From Sva-07 sp963747375 (GTDB taxonomy: Bacteria > Actinomycetota > Acidimicrobiia > Acidimicrobiales > Ilumatobacteraceae): a DNA stretch of 64,000 bases. The DNA lies in contig CAVVFL010000021.1 in the NCBI GenBank assembly GCA_963747375.1, positions 62,001 through 126,000 on the forward strand. The letters are read 5' to 3'. The translations under genes were made by a program, and so were the position numbers. Below are positions 18,249-28,569 of the stretch, one piece after another. The notes under the pieces are model-generated. The model had not been told where the DNA came from, made no database searches, and was given only the letters and a program-made list of their open reading frames with translations. Each line of letters begins with the position of its first letter. Within the stretch, counting starts at the first letter, position 1.

Positions 18249-19085
18249 ATGAGCATTGATGTCGAGACCGGAACCGACGACCTCCTCGCCCGCATCGACG
18301 GGCATCTGGGCGTCATCACGTTCAACCGCCCTGGTCGACGCAATGCGTTGTCGAACCCGATGTACGCCGGGTTCGCTCGGGCGCTTCCGGTGCTGGCCGA
18401 CGACCCCGAGGTGCGAGTCCTCGTCGTGACCGGCGCCGACGATGCCTTCTGCGCCGGCGGCGACGTGAAGGGCATGAACGAGTCACACCGGACCGGCACC
18501 CCGCGGGCGGGTCGGGGCGGCGGTCACGAGGACCAGGTCGCCAACCTGCGCCGGTCACAGCGGGCGGTGTCGCTCGCACTCCACGAGTTCCCGAAGCCCG
18601 TCGTCGCCGTCCTGCCAGGCGCAGCCGCCGGCGCGGGGTTGTCGATCGCGCTCGCCGCCGACCTCCGCCTCGCGGCAGAGCGGGCCCTGATCGTGACGGC
18701 GTTCGCCAACGTCGGCGCATCTGGCGACTTCGGCGGCTCCTGGTTCCTGACGCAGCTCGTCGGCACAGCGAAGGCCAAGGAGCTCTACTTCACCTCGCCT
18801 CGTCTCACCGCCCGCGAGGCGATGGCGCTCGGCATCGTCAACCAGGTGCTCGCCGACCAGGACTTCGAGCAACAGGCGTTGGCGTGGTGTCGCAAGCTCG
18901 CCGAGAACGCACCGATCGCACTCCGTCTCATGAAGGAGAACCTCAATCGAGCGGTCACCGCGGATCTCGCGACGGCGCTCGACGCCGAGGCGCCGAACAT
19001 GATCCGCTCGATGTCGACCGCCGACCACCGCGAGGCAGCAGCAGCATTCGTCGAGAAGCGACGGCCGGTGTTCGTCGGCGAGTGA
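18249..19085 (+). CDS. Enoyl-CoA hydratase/isomerase family protein
   Basis: 278 residues of the crotonase fold. The first oxyanion-hole loop is AFCAGGDVKGM near residue 71, and the second, PGAAAGAGLSIALAADLRLA in outline, lies near residue 124. The position that carries one catalytic Glu in classical hydratases reads NVGASGDFGGSW, with Asp/Gly in place of Glu, so the reaction may be another crotonase chemistry. The substrate is unknown. GGGGA lies immediately before the ATG at 18249. It is followed after two bases by the remnant reading frame at 19088. Confidence 0.88.
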   Translation: MSIDVETGTDDLLARIDGHLGVITFNRPGRRNALSNPMYAGFARALPVLADDPEVRVLVVTGADDAFCAGGDVKGMNESHRTGTPRAGRGGGHEDQVANLRRSQRAVSLALHEFPKPVVAVLPGAAAGAGLSIALAADLRLAAERALIVTAFANVGASGDFGGSWFLTQLVGTAKAKELYFTSPRLTAREAMALGIVNQVLADQDFEQQALAWCRKLAENAPIALRLMKENLNRAVTADLATALDAEAPNMIRSMSTADHREAAAAFVEKRRPVFVGE

Positions 19086-19087
19086 CG

Positions 19088-19207
19088 ATGAACCCGAACA
19101 ACGACCGCGGCTCCACGGTTGCAGTTTCGAACAACAACCTCGGTGCACTCACCTCAAGATGGTTCCCGACGGCCGTCGGCGGCGTCGTCGCGATGTTCGT
19201 CCGCTGA
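19088..19207 (+). pseudogene. Chimeric remnant of a membrane kinase-PAP2 gene pair
   Basis: This 39-residue frame has two halves. Its residues about 5-32 (ending LGALTSRWFPTAVG) match an internal piece of the membrane kinase encoded at 59732-61123 (LGALTNGWFPTAVG) at 19 of 28 positions. Its last residues GVVAMFVR plus stop match the end of the PAP2 phosphatase at 61120-61719 (GIVAVFVR plus stop); the last 33 bases agree at 30 positions. The join falls on GTCGGC, which occurs at both corresponding places. It is best explained as a second, ancient copy of the kinase-PAP2 pair that lost everything between the two GTCGGC sites. Its stop still overlaps the next gene's start (TGATG). Confidence 0.8.
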
Positions 19208-20211
19208 TGGCCCGCAGCGCATTCGACCGTGCGAGTGAGTGGGGCCGTTCGAGCACTCGACGAGCGGCGTCGTGGTTCACCGACCTGCGCGAACGGGTGA
19301 CGATCGTCGACGTCGGCGCGCGTGTCTACGAACGCGACAAGGAGGCCGGGGGAACACTCCTGGGTAGTGCCCTGGCGCTGCGCCTCTTCCTGTTCTTCGT
19401 GCCGTTCATCCTGCTGGTCGTCGGACTTGCGGGCGTGTTGGGTGGGCCGTCGGACGGTTCGGCCACGTCCGAGAGCGCGGGACTCGGCGGCACGCTGGCC
19501 AACTACGTCGACGATGCATTCGCCCAGAGCGGCAAGACCCCATGGATCGCGCTCGTGGTCGGACTCGTCGGCGTCGCGACGACCGGATGGTCGCTGACGC
19601 GAGCACTCGTGCTCTCGAGCGCGCTGTCGTGGAGGATGGGCGGCAGGCAACACACACCCATCCGCGCCATCGGCATCGTCGTGGGACTGATCTTCAGCAT
19701 TGCGCTGTCGGCAGCCATCGCCAATCGGATCAGCAAGGCGACCGGAGTCGCCGTCACGTCGATGTCGCTGATCGGCCTGATGGCCGTCTCTGCCGTGTTG
19801 TGGTTGCTGCTCCTTCAGGCGCTCCCGCGAGCGACGAGCGATCCGGGTGCTTCGCTCCCGGGCGCGGCGGTCGTCGCGTTGGTGGTCGCCGCCCTCCAGG
19901 CGATCACCCAGTTCTACTTTCCTCATCAAGTCACCAGCTCCTCGCAGCTGTACGGGCAGCTCGGTGTACTCGTGGCCTTCCTCGGCTGGTTCTTCTTCCT
20001 CGGCCGGACCATCGCGTTCGCGTTCGCGCTCAACGCCGTGATCTACGAGCAGCTGGGCAGCCTGTCGACACTGTTCTTCGCCCTCCCGGTGATCCGCCAG
20101 ATCCCGCGCAGGGTTCCGGCCGTCGAGCGCTACTTCGCCCTCGATCACGTCGCTACTGGTGAGCCCGAGGCGCCGGAGCCCACCGGCCTGCCCAGGACCG
20201 ATCGACTCTGA
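19207..20211 (+). CDS. YihY/BrkB-family inner-membrane protein
   Basis: 334 residues with six predicted membrane segments typical of the YihY/BrkB (former ribonuclease BN) family, for example LRLFLFFVPFILLVVGLAGV near residue 59, PWIALVVGLVGVATTGW, and LYGQLGVLVAFLGWFFFLG near 258. The N-terminal amphipathic stretch RVYERDKEAGGTLLG is characteristic. Family members are thought to be transporters or envelope proteins; no substrate is established. ATG 19207 overlaps the TGA of the upstream remnant, suggesting it was once the third gene of a kinase-PAP2-YihY operon. Confidence 0.9.
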   Translation: MARSAFDRASEWGRSSTRRAASWFTDLRERVTIVDVGARVYERDKEAGGTLLGSALALRLFLFFVPFILLVVGLAGVLGGPSDGSATSESAGLGGTLANYVDDAFAQSGKTPWIALVVGLVGVATTGWSLTRALVLSSALSWRMGGRQHTPIRAIGIVVGLIFSIALSAAIANRISKATGVAVTSMSLIGLMAVSAVLWLLLLQALPRATSDPGASLPGAAVVALVVAALQAITQFYFPHQVTSSSQLYGQLGVLVAFLGWFFFLGRTIAFAFALNAVIYEQLGSLSTLFFALPVIRQIPRRVPAVERYFALDHVATGEPEAPEPTGLPRTDRL

Positions 20212-20339
20212 CGCCCCCGACCCGGTTCGTAGCCGAAGACATCGCAGACCCACGACCTACCGAGGCTGCCGTCACGAGGGGTGTTTCCGTTGGGTTAGGG
20301 TTTTCCGTGAACACGACTCGTCCACGGGGAGGACTCATC

Positions 20340-21927
20340 ATGATCCGTCGTTTCACGCCACCAGCACGGGCGGTCGCCGCGACCGTTCTCACGTTCGGGC
20401 TGGCGACTGCCGTCGCCATTCCGGCCTCGGCGGCCAAACCGTCGAGTGGATTCCTGACTCCGCAAGCTCCGTTCATCACCCTGGATCCCGGCTTGCCGTC
20501 GGGCGCCTCGGTCAAAGCGATCATCTCGAGTGGCGACACACTCGGCGACTTCGTCTTCGAGGGGATCCCCGACGGCATCGGACTCAGGCCCGGCCCGTCG
20601 AGGGGCACGGTCGACGTGTACGTCGCTCACGAGCAGTCCACCGTCCCGTTCCGGAACGCGCGCGACTTCGTGGACTCGTCGGTATCGCGTCTGACGCTGA
20701 CCACGAGGGGCGGAAGGAACCAGGGGTCCGTGGTCGATGCGAGTGTCGCGTTGAGCCCCGACGAGGGTTTTCTGCGATTCTGTTCGGCCTCGATGTTCGG
20801 GCCCGACGAAGGGTTGGACGACTACGTCTTCTTCACGGGCGAGGAGACCAACGACATCGTCGAGGGCGTGCAGCGAGGTTTCGCGGTCGTGCTCAACACC
20901 GACACCGGTGAAAACACTGCGGTGCCGGGAATGGGCCGCCTCAACCATGAGAATACGGTGATCGTGCCCGGGGGCTGGGGCGACGATGACAGCGACGGCC
21001 ACCACGGTCGTCGGGGCCACGAACGTGACGACGATCGACGCGGCCGTGGTCACGACGACGACGGCCCGCTGGTCATGCTCACCACGGACGACACGTTCAA
21101 CGCGCCGTCGTCGCAGCTCTACATGTACATGGCCGACGATCAGGACGCGATCTTCGACGACACGGGGACGCTCTACGCGTTCCGCGTCACGGGGGTCGAC
21201 GGCGTGCCACTCGAGGATCCGGAGAATCCGATGAACGGCGCCAACGACTACCTCGACCTCGGTGTCGGCATGTCGTTCCAGGGTGAATTCATCCCGGTGC
21301 CCGAGGACATCGCCAAGGGCGACCAGACCGCGCTGGAGAACTGGTCGAACGACAACAACGTGTACCAGTCGATCAGGCTCGAGGATCTGACGACGGATGC
21401 GAACGACCCCAGGGTCGTGTACATCGCCGACACCGGGGCCTTAGAGGTCGTTCCGGATGACGCAACCGGTCGCCTGAAGCGAGAGCGAGCGGGCCGTGGG
21501 GCAGGCCGACCACGGCCGAGTACTCAAGCTGGTGATGAATGCCGACGACCCGACCGTGGTCGACAGCCTCACGATCCTGGCCGACGGTGACGCGGTGGGC
21601 ACCGACGTGTACGTGCCGTTCACCAGCCCCGACAACGTCGGAGTCAGCACGAAGAGCCTGATGGTGCAGGAGGACCGCAACGGGGCGGTGATCTGGCAGT
21701 ACCGGTTCAACCAGGATTCGTGGCGGGTCGTGGCGAGCGTCAACGACCCGCTCGGCGAGTCGAGCGGCATCGTCGACGCGTCCGAATGGTTCGGCAAGGG
21801 CACCTGGCTCCTCGACGTGCAGGCCCACGGCACCAACGTGACGACGGATACCGGCACCGAACCGGGCACCGACCTGATCAAGCGTGAATCGGGCCAGCTG
21901 ATGCTCGTCAAGATCCCGGGGTCCTGA
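20340..21927 (+). CDS. Secreted PhoX/DUF839-like phosphatase (frameshifted)
   Basis: A clear Sec signal peptide starts the protein (MIRRF, hydrophobic core AVAATVLTFGLATAVAI, cleavage after ASA near residue 31). The mature part resembles PhoX/DUF839 beta-propeller phosphatases: GRLNHENTVIVPGGW, TTDDTFNAPSSQLYMY, and after the break SPDNVGVSTKSLMVQEDRN and WLLDVQAH. A His/Asp/Arg-rich low-complexity insertion covers 20980-21065. The first frame ends at 21590 in nonsense. The conserved C-terminal part is one base over, open from about 21478, so one extra base probably lies at 21478-21500. ATG 20340 has GGGGAGG in front. The substrate is unknown. Confidence 0.7.
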
Positions 21928-21954
21928 GCACCTGATCACCTGTCCACTCGGGTC

Positions 21955-21966
21955 TACGGTGCTCGG
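21955..21966 (+). promoter_or_regulatory. Leaderless -10 box of the sulfatase gene
   Basis: TACGGT at 21955-21960 ends six bases before the ATG at 21967, so transcription should start at the start codon. No ribosome site precedes the gene and no good -35 box is visible. Confidence 0.55.
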
Positions 21967-24355
21967 ATGGCTCAGGAACAGATCACCGAATACACGCCGG
22001 GCACACCGTTCCCGGGGGTGATCGGGCGCACGCTCGACGAGTCGTCGCCGGCGTGGCCTGCTCCGAAGCGGGCCGCAGCCGGATCGCCGAACGTGGTGGT
22101 GGTGCTGTGGGACGACGTCGGCTTCGGTCAGCTCTCGCCGTTCGGCGGGCTGTGCGAGACGCCGACGCTGGAGCGGATCGCGGCGCGCGGCCTGCGCTAC
22201 TCGAACTTCCACACCACGGCGCTGTGCACGCCGACGCGCGGGTGTCTGATGACCGGCCGCAACCACCACTCGCTCGGGCTCTCGGCGATCACCGAGACGT
22301 CGCTCGGCTTCCCCGCCCACAACAGTTTCATCGGCTTCGAGCACGGCTTCCTGCCCGAGATGCTGCTGGAGCACGGCTACAACACGTTCGCCATCGGCAA
22401 GTGGCACCTCACCGCACCGACCGAGTCGACGACGGCCGGGCCGTACAACCGGTGGCCGCTCGGGCGGGGCTTCGAGCGGTTCTACGGGTTCCTCGCCGGG
22501 TCGACCGACCACTGGTACCCGGACCTCGTGTACGACAACCATCCGATCCCGGCGCCCGCGAGGCCCGAGGACGGCTACCACCTCAACGTCGACCTCGCCG
22601 ACCATGCGATCCAGTTCATCAAGGACTCCCACGTCCACGCGCCCGACAAGCCGTTCCTCCTCTACTACGCGCTCGGCGCCGGGCACTCGCCGCACCACGT
22701 GGAGCCGGAGTGGATCGAGAAGTACGTCGGGCCGCTTCGACGCCGGGTGGGACGAGTACCGCCGTGTCGTGTTCGAGCGCCAGCTGGCCGAGGGGATCGT
22801 GCCCGCCGACACCGTGCTGTCGGAGCGGGACCCCGACGTGCCCGCATGGGACAGCCTGACCGACGAGGAGCAGCGGATGTACGCACGCGAGATGGAGGTG
22901 TACGCCGGGTTCATCGAACAGTCCGACCATCACGTCGGCCGCGTGGTCGACTTCATCGACGAACTCGGTGAGCTCGACAACACGATCATCGTGGTGATGT
23001 CCGACAACGGCGCCAGCGCCGAGGGTGGCGTGCACGGCACGTTCAACGAGGTGCAGTTCTTCAACGGGGTGCCCGAGACACTGGAGAAGAACCTCGAGTA
23101 CTTCGATCGCTGGGGTGGGCCCGACACGTACCCGCACTATTCGTGGGGATGGGCGTGGGCGGGCAACACGCCGTTCCGTCGATGGAAGCGCGAGACGTAC
23201 CGGGGTGGGGTGACCGACCCGTGCATCGTGTCGTGGCCCGCTCGGATCACCGGGCATGGCGAGGTGCGCACGCAGTACGCGCACGTCACCGACATCCTGC
23301 CGACGCTGCTCGACACGCTCGGCATCGAAGCGCCCGAGGTGATCCGCGGCGTCGAGCAGTCACCGATCCACGGCACGAGCTTCGCCCACAGCTTCGACGC
23401 ACCCGACGCACCGTCGAAGCACACCACCCAGTACTTCGAGATGTTCGGCAGCCGTTCCATCTTCCACGAGGGTTGGAAGGCGAACTGCCCCGTGCCGGGC
23501 CCGAGCTTCGCCGAGGCCGCGGAGAAGGGTCGCCGCTTCGGCCAGGCGCTGACGGCGGAGATGCTCGAGCAGCTCGACGCGGACGGCTGGGAGCTCTACG
23601 ACGTCGCCGCCGATCCGGCCGAGACCCGCAACCTCGCAGCCGACATGCCCGAGAAACTCGCCGACATGAAGGCGCTCTGGTACCGGCAGGCCGAGGAGTA
23701 CGGCGTGTTCCCGCTCGCGTCGGCCGGCATCTCACGGTTGCTCACCGTGCGCCCGACCATCGCCGCTCCCCGCGATCAGCTGGTCTGGTATCCCGATGCG
23801 GCACCGGTCTACTTCGGTGCGTCGCCGCGCCTCTACAACCGGCCGTACAGCATCACCGCCGACGTCACGATCCCCGACGGCGACATCGCCGGCGGCGCAT
23901 CGGACGGCATCCTCGCCACCCACGGGAACCGCCACGGGGGCTATGCGTTCATGGTGCTCGACGGCAGGCTGCGCCACGTCTACAACTGGGTCGGCTCGGA
24001 GCGGTTCACCACGGCGAGCGACGAGGCGCTGACGCCCGGCGACCACGAACTGCGCTTCGAGTTCGCGCCGACCGGTGCACCCGACCTGATGGCAGGCAAG
24101 GGATCGCCCGGCAACGGGTTGCTGTACGTCGACGGTCGGCTGGTCGGCGCCACCGCGTTCCCGTTCACCACGACGAACCGGATGGGACCGGTCGGCTTCA
24201 GCTGTGGCTACGCGGCCTTCGACACGGTCGCCCCCGATCTCTACACGACGCCATTCCGCTTCGCCGGCGCGATCCACCGCGTCACCGTCGACATCTCGGG
24301 CGACCTGCTCCAGCACGACGAGGCCGAACTCCGCGGCCTGATGGCCCAGCAGTAG
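21967..24355 (+). CDS. Arylsulfatase, type I formylglycine-dependent (frameshifted)
   Basis: About 795 residues once reconstructed. The sulfatase signature C-T-P-T-R (C87-R91, within ALCTPTRGCLMTGRNHH) marks the Cys that is converted to formylglycine. Metal-binding Asp pairs lie in VLWDDVGFG (D49, D50) and MSDNGAS, and GKWHL is present. The C-terminal ~200 residues form a beta-sandwich typical of large arylsulfatases of this clade. There is no signal peptide, so it appears cytosolic. Frame one breaks at 22729-22733, where one extra G or C separates EKYVG from RFDAGWDEYR; the second frame runs to the stop at 24355. The likely substrates are alkyl or aryl sulfate esters. Confidence 0.85.
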
Positions 24356-24371
24356 CACCTTCGGGGCTCGG

Positions 24372-24384
24372 TATAGGGTGGCCC
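24372..24384 (+). promoter_or_regulatory. Leaderless -10 box of the DUF4242-cyclase gene
   Basis: TATAGG at 24372-24377 ends seven bases before the ATG at 24385, and no ribosome site is present, so the mRNA probably starts at the start codon. Confidence 0.5.
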
Positions 24385-25212
24385 ATGCCGATCTTCATGG
24401 ACGTCCACCGGGACCTCGGCGAGGTCACCGAGGACGACATCCGCGCCGCACACGCACGTGACCTCGAAGTGCAGGACGAGCACGGTGTGCGATTCCTCAC
24501 CTTCTGGTTCAACCAACCCGACGGGCACGCCTTCTGTCTGGTCGAAGCGCCGGACAAGGAGTCGGCGATCGCATGCCACAAGGCCTCGCACGGGCTGGTT
24601 CCCCACGACATGATCGAGGTGGAGCGACCGACGGTGAGCCAGTTCATGGGCGACTGGGAGGCGAACGTCCCCGACATCGCCCGCATCGCCGGGCCGGGGT
24701 CGAGTCTCGATTCCGGCCTCCGAGCGATCATGTTCACCGATCTCGAAGGGTCGACTGCGGTCAGCAGCCGCGAAGGTGACGGCCGGGCGATGGAGGTGAT
24801 CGAACGCCACGACACCATCGTGCGGGCGGCGCTCGCCGCGGCGGGCGGGCGCGAGGTGAAGCACACCGGCGACGGCATCCTGGCGTGCTTCAACCACATC
24901 AGCCGTGCCGTCGACTGCGCAGTCGCCATCCAACAGGGCTTCGCCGAGGTCGGCGACGACCGGCCCGGTGGCCGCGTCACGATCGGCATCAGCGCGGGCG
25001 AGCCAGTGGACCGTGACGACGATCTCTACGGCGCGGTCGTGAATCTGGCGGCGCGCATCTGCGGACATGCCAAACCCGGCGAGATCCTCGTGTCGGCAGC
25101 GGTCAAGGAACTGGCGATCGGCAAGTCGCTCGGATTCGTCGACCGCGGACCGATCGCGTTGAAGGGTTTCGACGATCCGGTACGGCTGTATCAGGTCGGC
25201 ACGATCGTCTGA
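24385..25212 (+). CDS. DUF4242 (SCO4226-like) domain fused to a class III adenylate/guanylate cyclase domain
   Basis: 275 residues. Residues 1-85 are a DUF4242/SCO4226-like ferredoxin-fold domain (MPIFMDVHRDLG, LVEAPDKESAIACHKASHG), a family whose founding member binds nickel. Residues 112-275 are a class III nucleotide cyclase catalytic domain. The two metal-binding aspartates are D119 (IMFTDLEGST) and D163 (KHTGDGILACF), followed by GISAGEPV and LYGAVVNLAARIC. It probably makes cAMP or cGMP under control of the small N-terminal sensor. A histidine kinase with a cyclic-nucleotide-binding domain is encoded 2 kb away, which makes a signalling link conceivable. Confidence 0.87.
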   Translation: MPIFMDVHRDLGEVTEDDIRAAHARDLEVQDEHGVRFLTFWFNQPDGHAFCLVEAPDKESAIACHKASHGLVPHDMIEVERPTVSQFMGDWEANVPDIARIAGPGSSLDSGLRAIMFTDLEGSTAVSSREGDGRAMEVIERHDTIVRAALAAAGGREVKHTGDGILACFNHISRAVDCAVAIQQGFAEVGDDRPGGRVTIGISAGEPVDRDDDLYGAVVNLAARICGHAKPGEILVSAAVKELAIGKSLGFVDRGPIALKGFDDPVRLYQVGTIV

Positions 25213-25241
25213 AGCCGGATCCGGCGTTGCGCACGAGCGAG

Positions 25242-25253
25242 TAGTTTCATCGC
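25242..25253 (+). promoter_or_regulatory. Leaderless -10 box of the FAD monooxygenase gene
   Basis: TAGTTT at 25242-25247 ends six bases before the ATG at 25254. There is no ribosome site. Confidence 0.5.
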
Positions 25254-26664
25254 ATGGGGCACATCGTGATCGCAGGCGGAGGAATGTGCGGGTTGGCTGC
25301 GGCCATGATGCTCGCGGACGATGGGCACGACGTGACCGTGCTCGAACGGGATCCGGAACCACCGCCGCTCGACCCGACGAGTGCGTTCACCGACTGGGAG
25401 CGTCGCAGCATCGCCCAGTTCGGGTTGGCCCACCTGCTCCTCGGACGCGGCGGATCGATCCTGCAGCGACAAGTTCCGAGCGCGTACCAACTGCTGGCCG
25501 ACAACGGCGGATTCCGTTTCAACCTCGTCCGGTACATGCTCTCGATGCAGCCGGGCGCCGACACGTCTGACGACGACGATCGGTTCGACTTCCTGACCGG
25601 ACGGCGCAGCACGCTCGAGTGGGCAATGGCGACGGCGGCCGATCGGCATCCCGGTGTGACGGTGCGGCGCGGCGAAGCGATCGCCGGGTTCACGACGGGC
25701 CGTTCGGTGATCGACGGTGTCCCACACGTCTCGGGGCTGCGTCTCGCATCGGGCGAGGAGATCACGGGCGATCTGGTCGTCGACAGCGACCGGACGACGA
25801 TCACCGACCGCCGACTGGCTCGCCGACATCGGCGCCGTCGCGCCGACGATCGAGGCCGAGGACAGCGGGTTCGCCTATTTCGGTCGCTACTTCCGTTCCG
25901 ACGACGGGTCGGTGCCGCCGTACTTCGGGCCCGGCCTGGCACCCTTCGACACGTTCTCACTCCTGACCGTCCCGGCCGACAACGGGACCTGGTCGGTCAC
26001 CCTGTACGCATTGGCCGACGACAAGGCGCTGCGTCGGTTCCGTGATCCCGACGTGCTCGAACGGGTGGTGCAGGCGTGCCCGCTCCATGCTCACTGGCTC
26101 GACGGTGAGCCGATCAGCGACATGACGTCGATGGTCGGGGTGGTCGACCGATACAGCCGATTCGTCGTCGACGGCCTGCCGTGCGCGACCGGCGTACTGT
26201 CCGTCGCCGACGCGAGCTCGTGCACCAACCCGTCGCAGGGGCGCGGTATCACGTTGGGGTTGATGCACGTCGAGATGATGCGGGCGGCGATCGCCGATCA
26301 CTTCGACGATCCCGCCGCGCTGGCCCTCGCGTTCGACGAGGTCACCGAGCACGAGATGCGTCCGTGGCATGACGCCACCAAGGCCGTCGATCGGCGGCGC
26401 GTCGAGGTGATACGGGCCAACATCGCCGGGGAGGAGATCGCTGCGGATCCCGGCGAGCAGATCGGCGACCTCATCAGCGCCACATCGAGGACCGACCCGG
26501 TGGCGGCCCGCGTCATGGGCGAGATCATGATGTGTCTCGCGCTCCCCGACGAGGTGTTCGCGCGCCCTGGCGTACTCGACCACTTTCTCGGCCTCGCCGC
26601 GACGACCACGGTGGAGCCACTTCCGGGCCCGAACCGCGAGGAACTCCTGCAACTGATCGGCTGA
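25254..26664 (+). CDS. FAD-dependent monooxygenase/epoxidase-like protein (frameshifted)
   Basis: About 470 residues once reconstructed. The N-terminal GxGxxG FAD motif is VIAGGGMCGLAAAMML near residue 4, followed by VTVLERDPEPPP. The second family motif would read VVDATGRRSP (normally DASGRRSP) but is split: one extra A at about 25785 changes the frame, and the remainder continues WLADIGAVAPTIEAEDSG to the stop at 26664. A third motif (LSVADASSCTNPSQGRGIT) contacts FAD. The overall form is that of the PHBH/squalene-epoxidase-like aromatic or lipid hydroxylases. The substrate is unknown. Confidence 0.82.
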
Positions 26665-26668
26665 CGAT

Positions 26669-27145
26669 TCAACGACCGTCTTCGATCCGGAACACCGGGT
26701 ACCGGCTTGCGACCGCTTCGAAGTCGGCGAGTGGCGCTCGCCAGGAGACATCCATGTGTGGTCGAGCCCCGATGGCGAAGAGCAGGTACCGCTTGATGAT
26801 CGGCGGGCGCTACACGACGGGAACCTCGACGAGGCGAACCTGGCGACGACGGCCATGGGTGAGGATCGCGGCGCCGTCGGCGGCCCGCACGTTGCGCACC
26901 CAGTTCGCCTGTTCGCCGAGCATCGACACCAGGTACCAGTCGCCGTGGTGACGGACCGTCACGAGCGGTACGTGAGTCGGTTGGCCCGATGTGCGGCCTC
27001 GCACCTCGAGCGCAGCGGCGAACGGCACGACCCGCGGGAGTGGGCCGGCCACGTAGCGGCGATGGATTGCCTTCGCCTCGTCGTTGGGCCGCCCGCCCGC
27101 GTACATGTCCCGCTTCTTCTGGGTCCATGAGCTCCGACGCGTCAC
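26669..27145 (-). CDS. F420-type nitroreductase (DUF385) interrupted by an in-frame amber codon
   Basis: The gene codes for the first 111 residues of a deazaflavin-dependent nitroreductase-family protein: AALEVRGRTSGQPTHVPLVTV is the F420-binding beta-barrel segment and GEQANWVRNVRAADG the following helix. A TAG at 26810-26812 then stops it. The same frame continues without a shift for 46 sense codons in perfect family style (RPPIIKRYLLFAIGARPH, DFEAVASRYPVFRIED) to a TGA at 26669-26671. Family members have GAG-like codons at that place, so this looks like one nonsense substitution (G to T). The start GTG at 27145 has no clear ribosome site. Confidence 0.75.
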
Positions 27146-27172
27146 GTTCGAACCGGCACCGTGTGGCAGTTC

Positions 27173-28569
27173 TCAGCGGTGGATGGGGAGGCGGATTCTC
27201 GCAGTGGTGGCTCCCGGCTGCGAGGTGAACGTGATGTCGCCGGCGTGACGATCGACGACGATGCGCCGTGTGATGTCGAGGCCGAGGCCGGTGCCCTTGC
27301 CGACGTCCTTGGTGGTGAAGAACGGCTCGAACACGCGCTGCAGCACGTCGGGCTCGATGCCAGGGCCGGTGTCGCCGATCTCGATCAGCACGTCGTCGCC
27401 GTCGACCGACGTGGCGATCCGCAGCGTGCCCTCCCCGTCCATGGCGTCGACGGCGTTGTCGATCAGGTTCGTCCACACCTGGTTGAGTTCTGCGGCGTAC
27501 ACGTCGACGTCGGGCACATCGCTGCCGTAGTCGACGGACCACCTCGATGCCGGCGAGTTTCGGAGCGAGCATCGCGAGCGTGCTCTCGATCCCGGTGGTC
27601 ACGTCGATCGACTGCAGTGCGGCGCGATCCATCTGCGAGTAGTTCTTCACGTCCTCGACGAGGTGTGAGATGCGTGAGGTCGCCTCGCCGAGTTCGGTGA
27701 GCAACGCCGAGCAGCCGGTGGCGGCGGACACCCACTGCAGTGCGGCACCGAGTGCGTCGGGGCCGACCGCCGTCTCGAGTTCCTCGAACCAGGCCCGGTC
27801 GGCGCCGGACGCGGCGAACACCGGCGCCATCTGCCAGGCGAGTTCGACGCCGTGGGCGTCCATCCACTCGCCGACCGCCTCCTCGCGATCGGCTCGACCC
27901 ATCGCCCCGTCGTCGACGACGACCCGGCCCTTCAGATCCGTCCGCAGGCGTTCGATCTCGAGGAACTGCGCCGGCTCGATGTGCTGTTGGGCGAGCCCGA
28001 TGAGCGCCGCAAATCATGTAGCCGCTCGTGTTCTGCAGGGCGTCGACGGCGCGCATCGACGCCGACGCCGGGTTGTTGATCTCGTGCGCCAGTCCAGCGG
28101 CGAGCGTGCCGAGGGCGACGAGCGACTCGCGTTGGCGGGCAGTGGCATCGATGCTGCGGATGGTCTGGTAGACGCCCGAAATCATGTGCTTTGCGAACGG
28201 TGACCATTCGCCGACGAGCCGGCCGAGTTCGCTCGACGGAACCGCGAACACCCGACAGTCGGTGACGGCGACCCCGGTCGCCCTGGTGACGGCGTGCTCG
28301 TCGGGAGCGCCCCACGCCGACAGCCCGCCCGCCCATCGACCGGGCTCGTCCATCGTTGCCAGCGTGATGGTCTGGTCGCCGATGCGGCGGCTCAGCTCGA
28401 TCTTGCCGTCGAGCAGGATCCACAGGATCGACGCAGGCCGCCCCTCGTGGAAGATCTCCTCGCCGGGAGCGAAGGTCCGTTCCTCTCCCGCGGCGATCAG
28501 CTCGGCGAGCTGGTCGTCGGTGAGCGAGCTGGTGAGGAAGGCCGCTCGGAGATCGTCGGCGACGCTCAC
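27173..28569 (-). CDS. Histidine kinase with N-terminal cyclic-nucleotide-binding domain (two frameshifts)
   Basis: About 465 residues once reconstructed. Residues 1-130 are a cNMP-binding/CRP-like domain (FAPGEEIFHEGRPASILWILL in outline). The phosphoacceptor is the His in LAAGLAHEINNPAS near residue 172. The catalytic ATPase has N box NLIDNAVDAMDG, G1 box GDTGPGIEP and G2 GKGTGLGLDITRRIV. The frame changes near 28012 (TTT where TT is expected, after SGYMI) and near 27536 (extra C before VDYGSDVPDVDV); each is one extra base. The GTG start at 28569 overlaps the stop of the response-regulator gene, so the two form a two-component pair. Confidence 0.82.
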
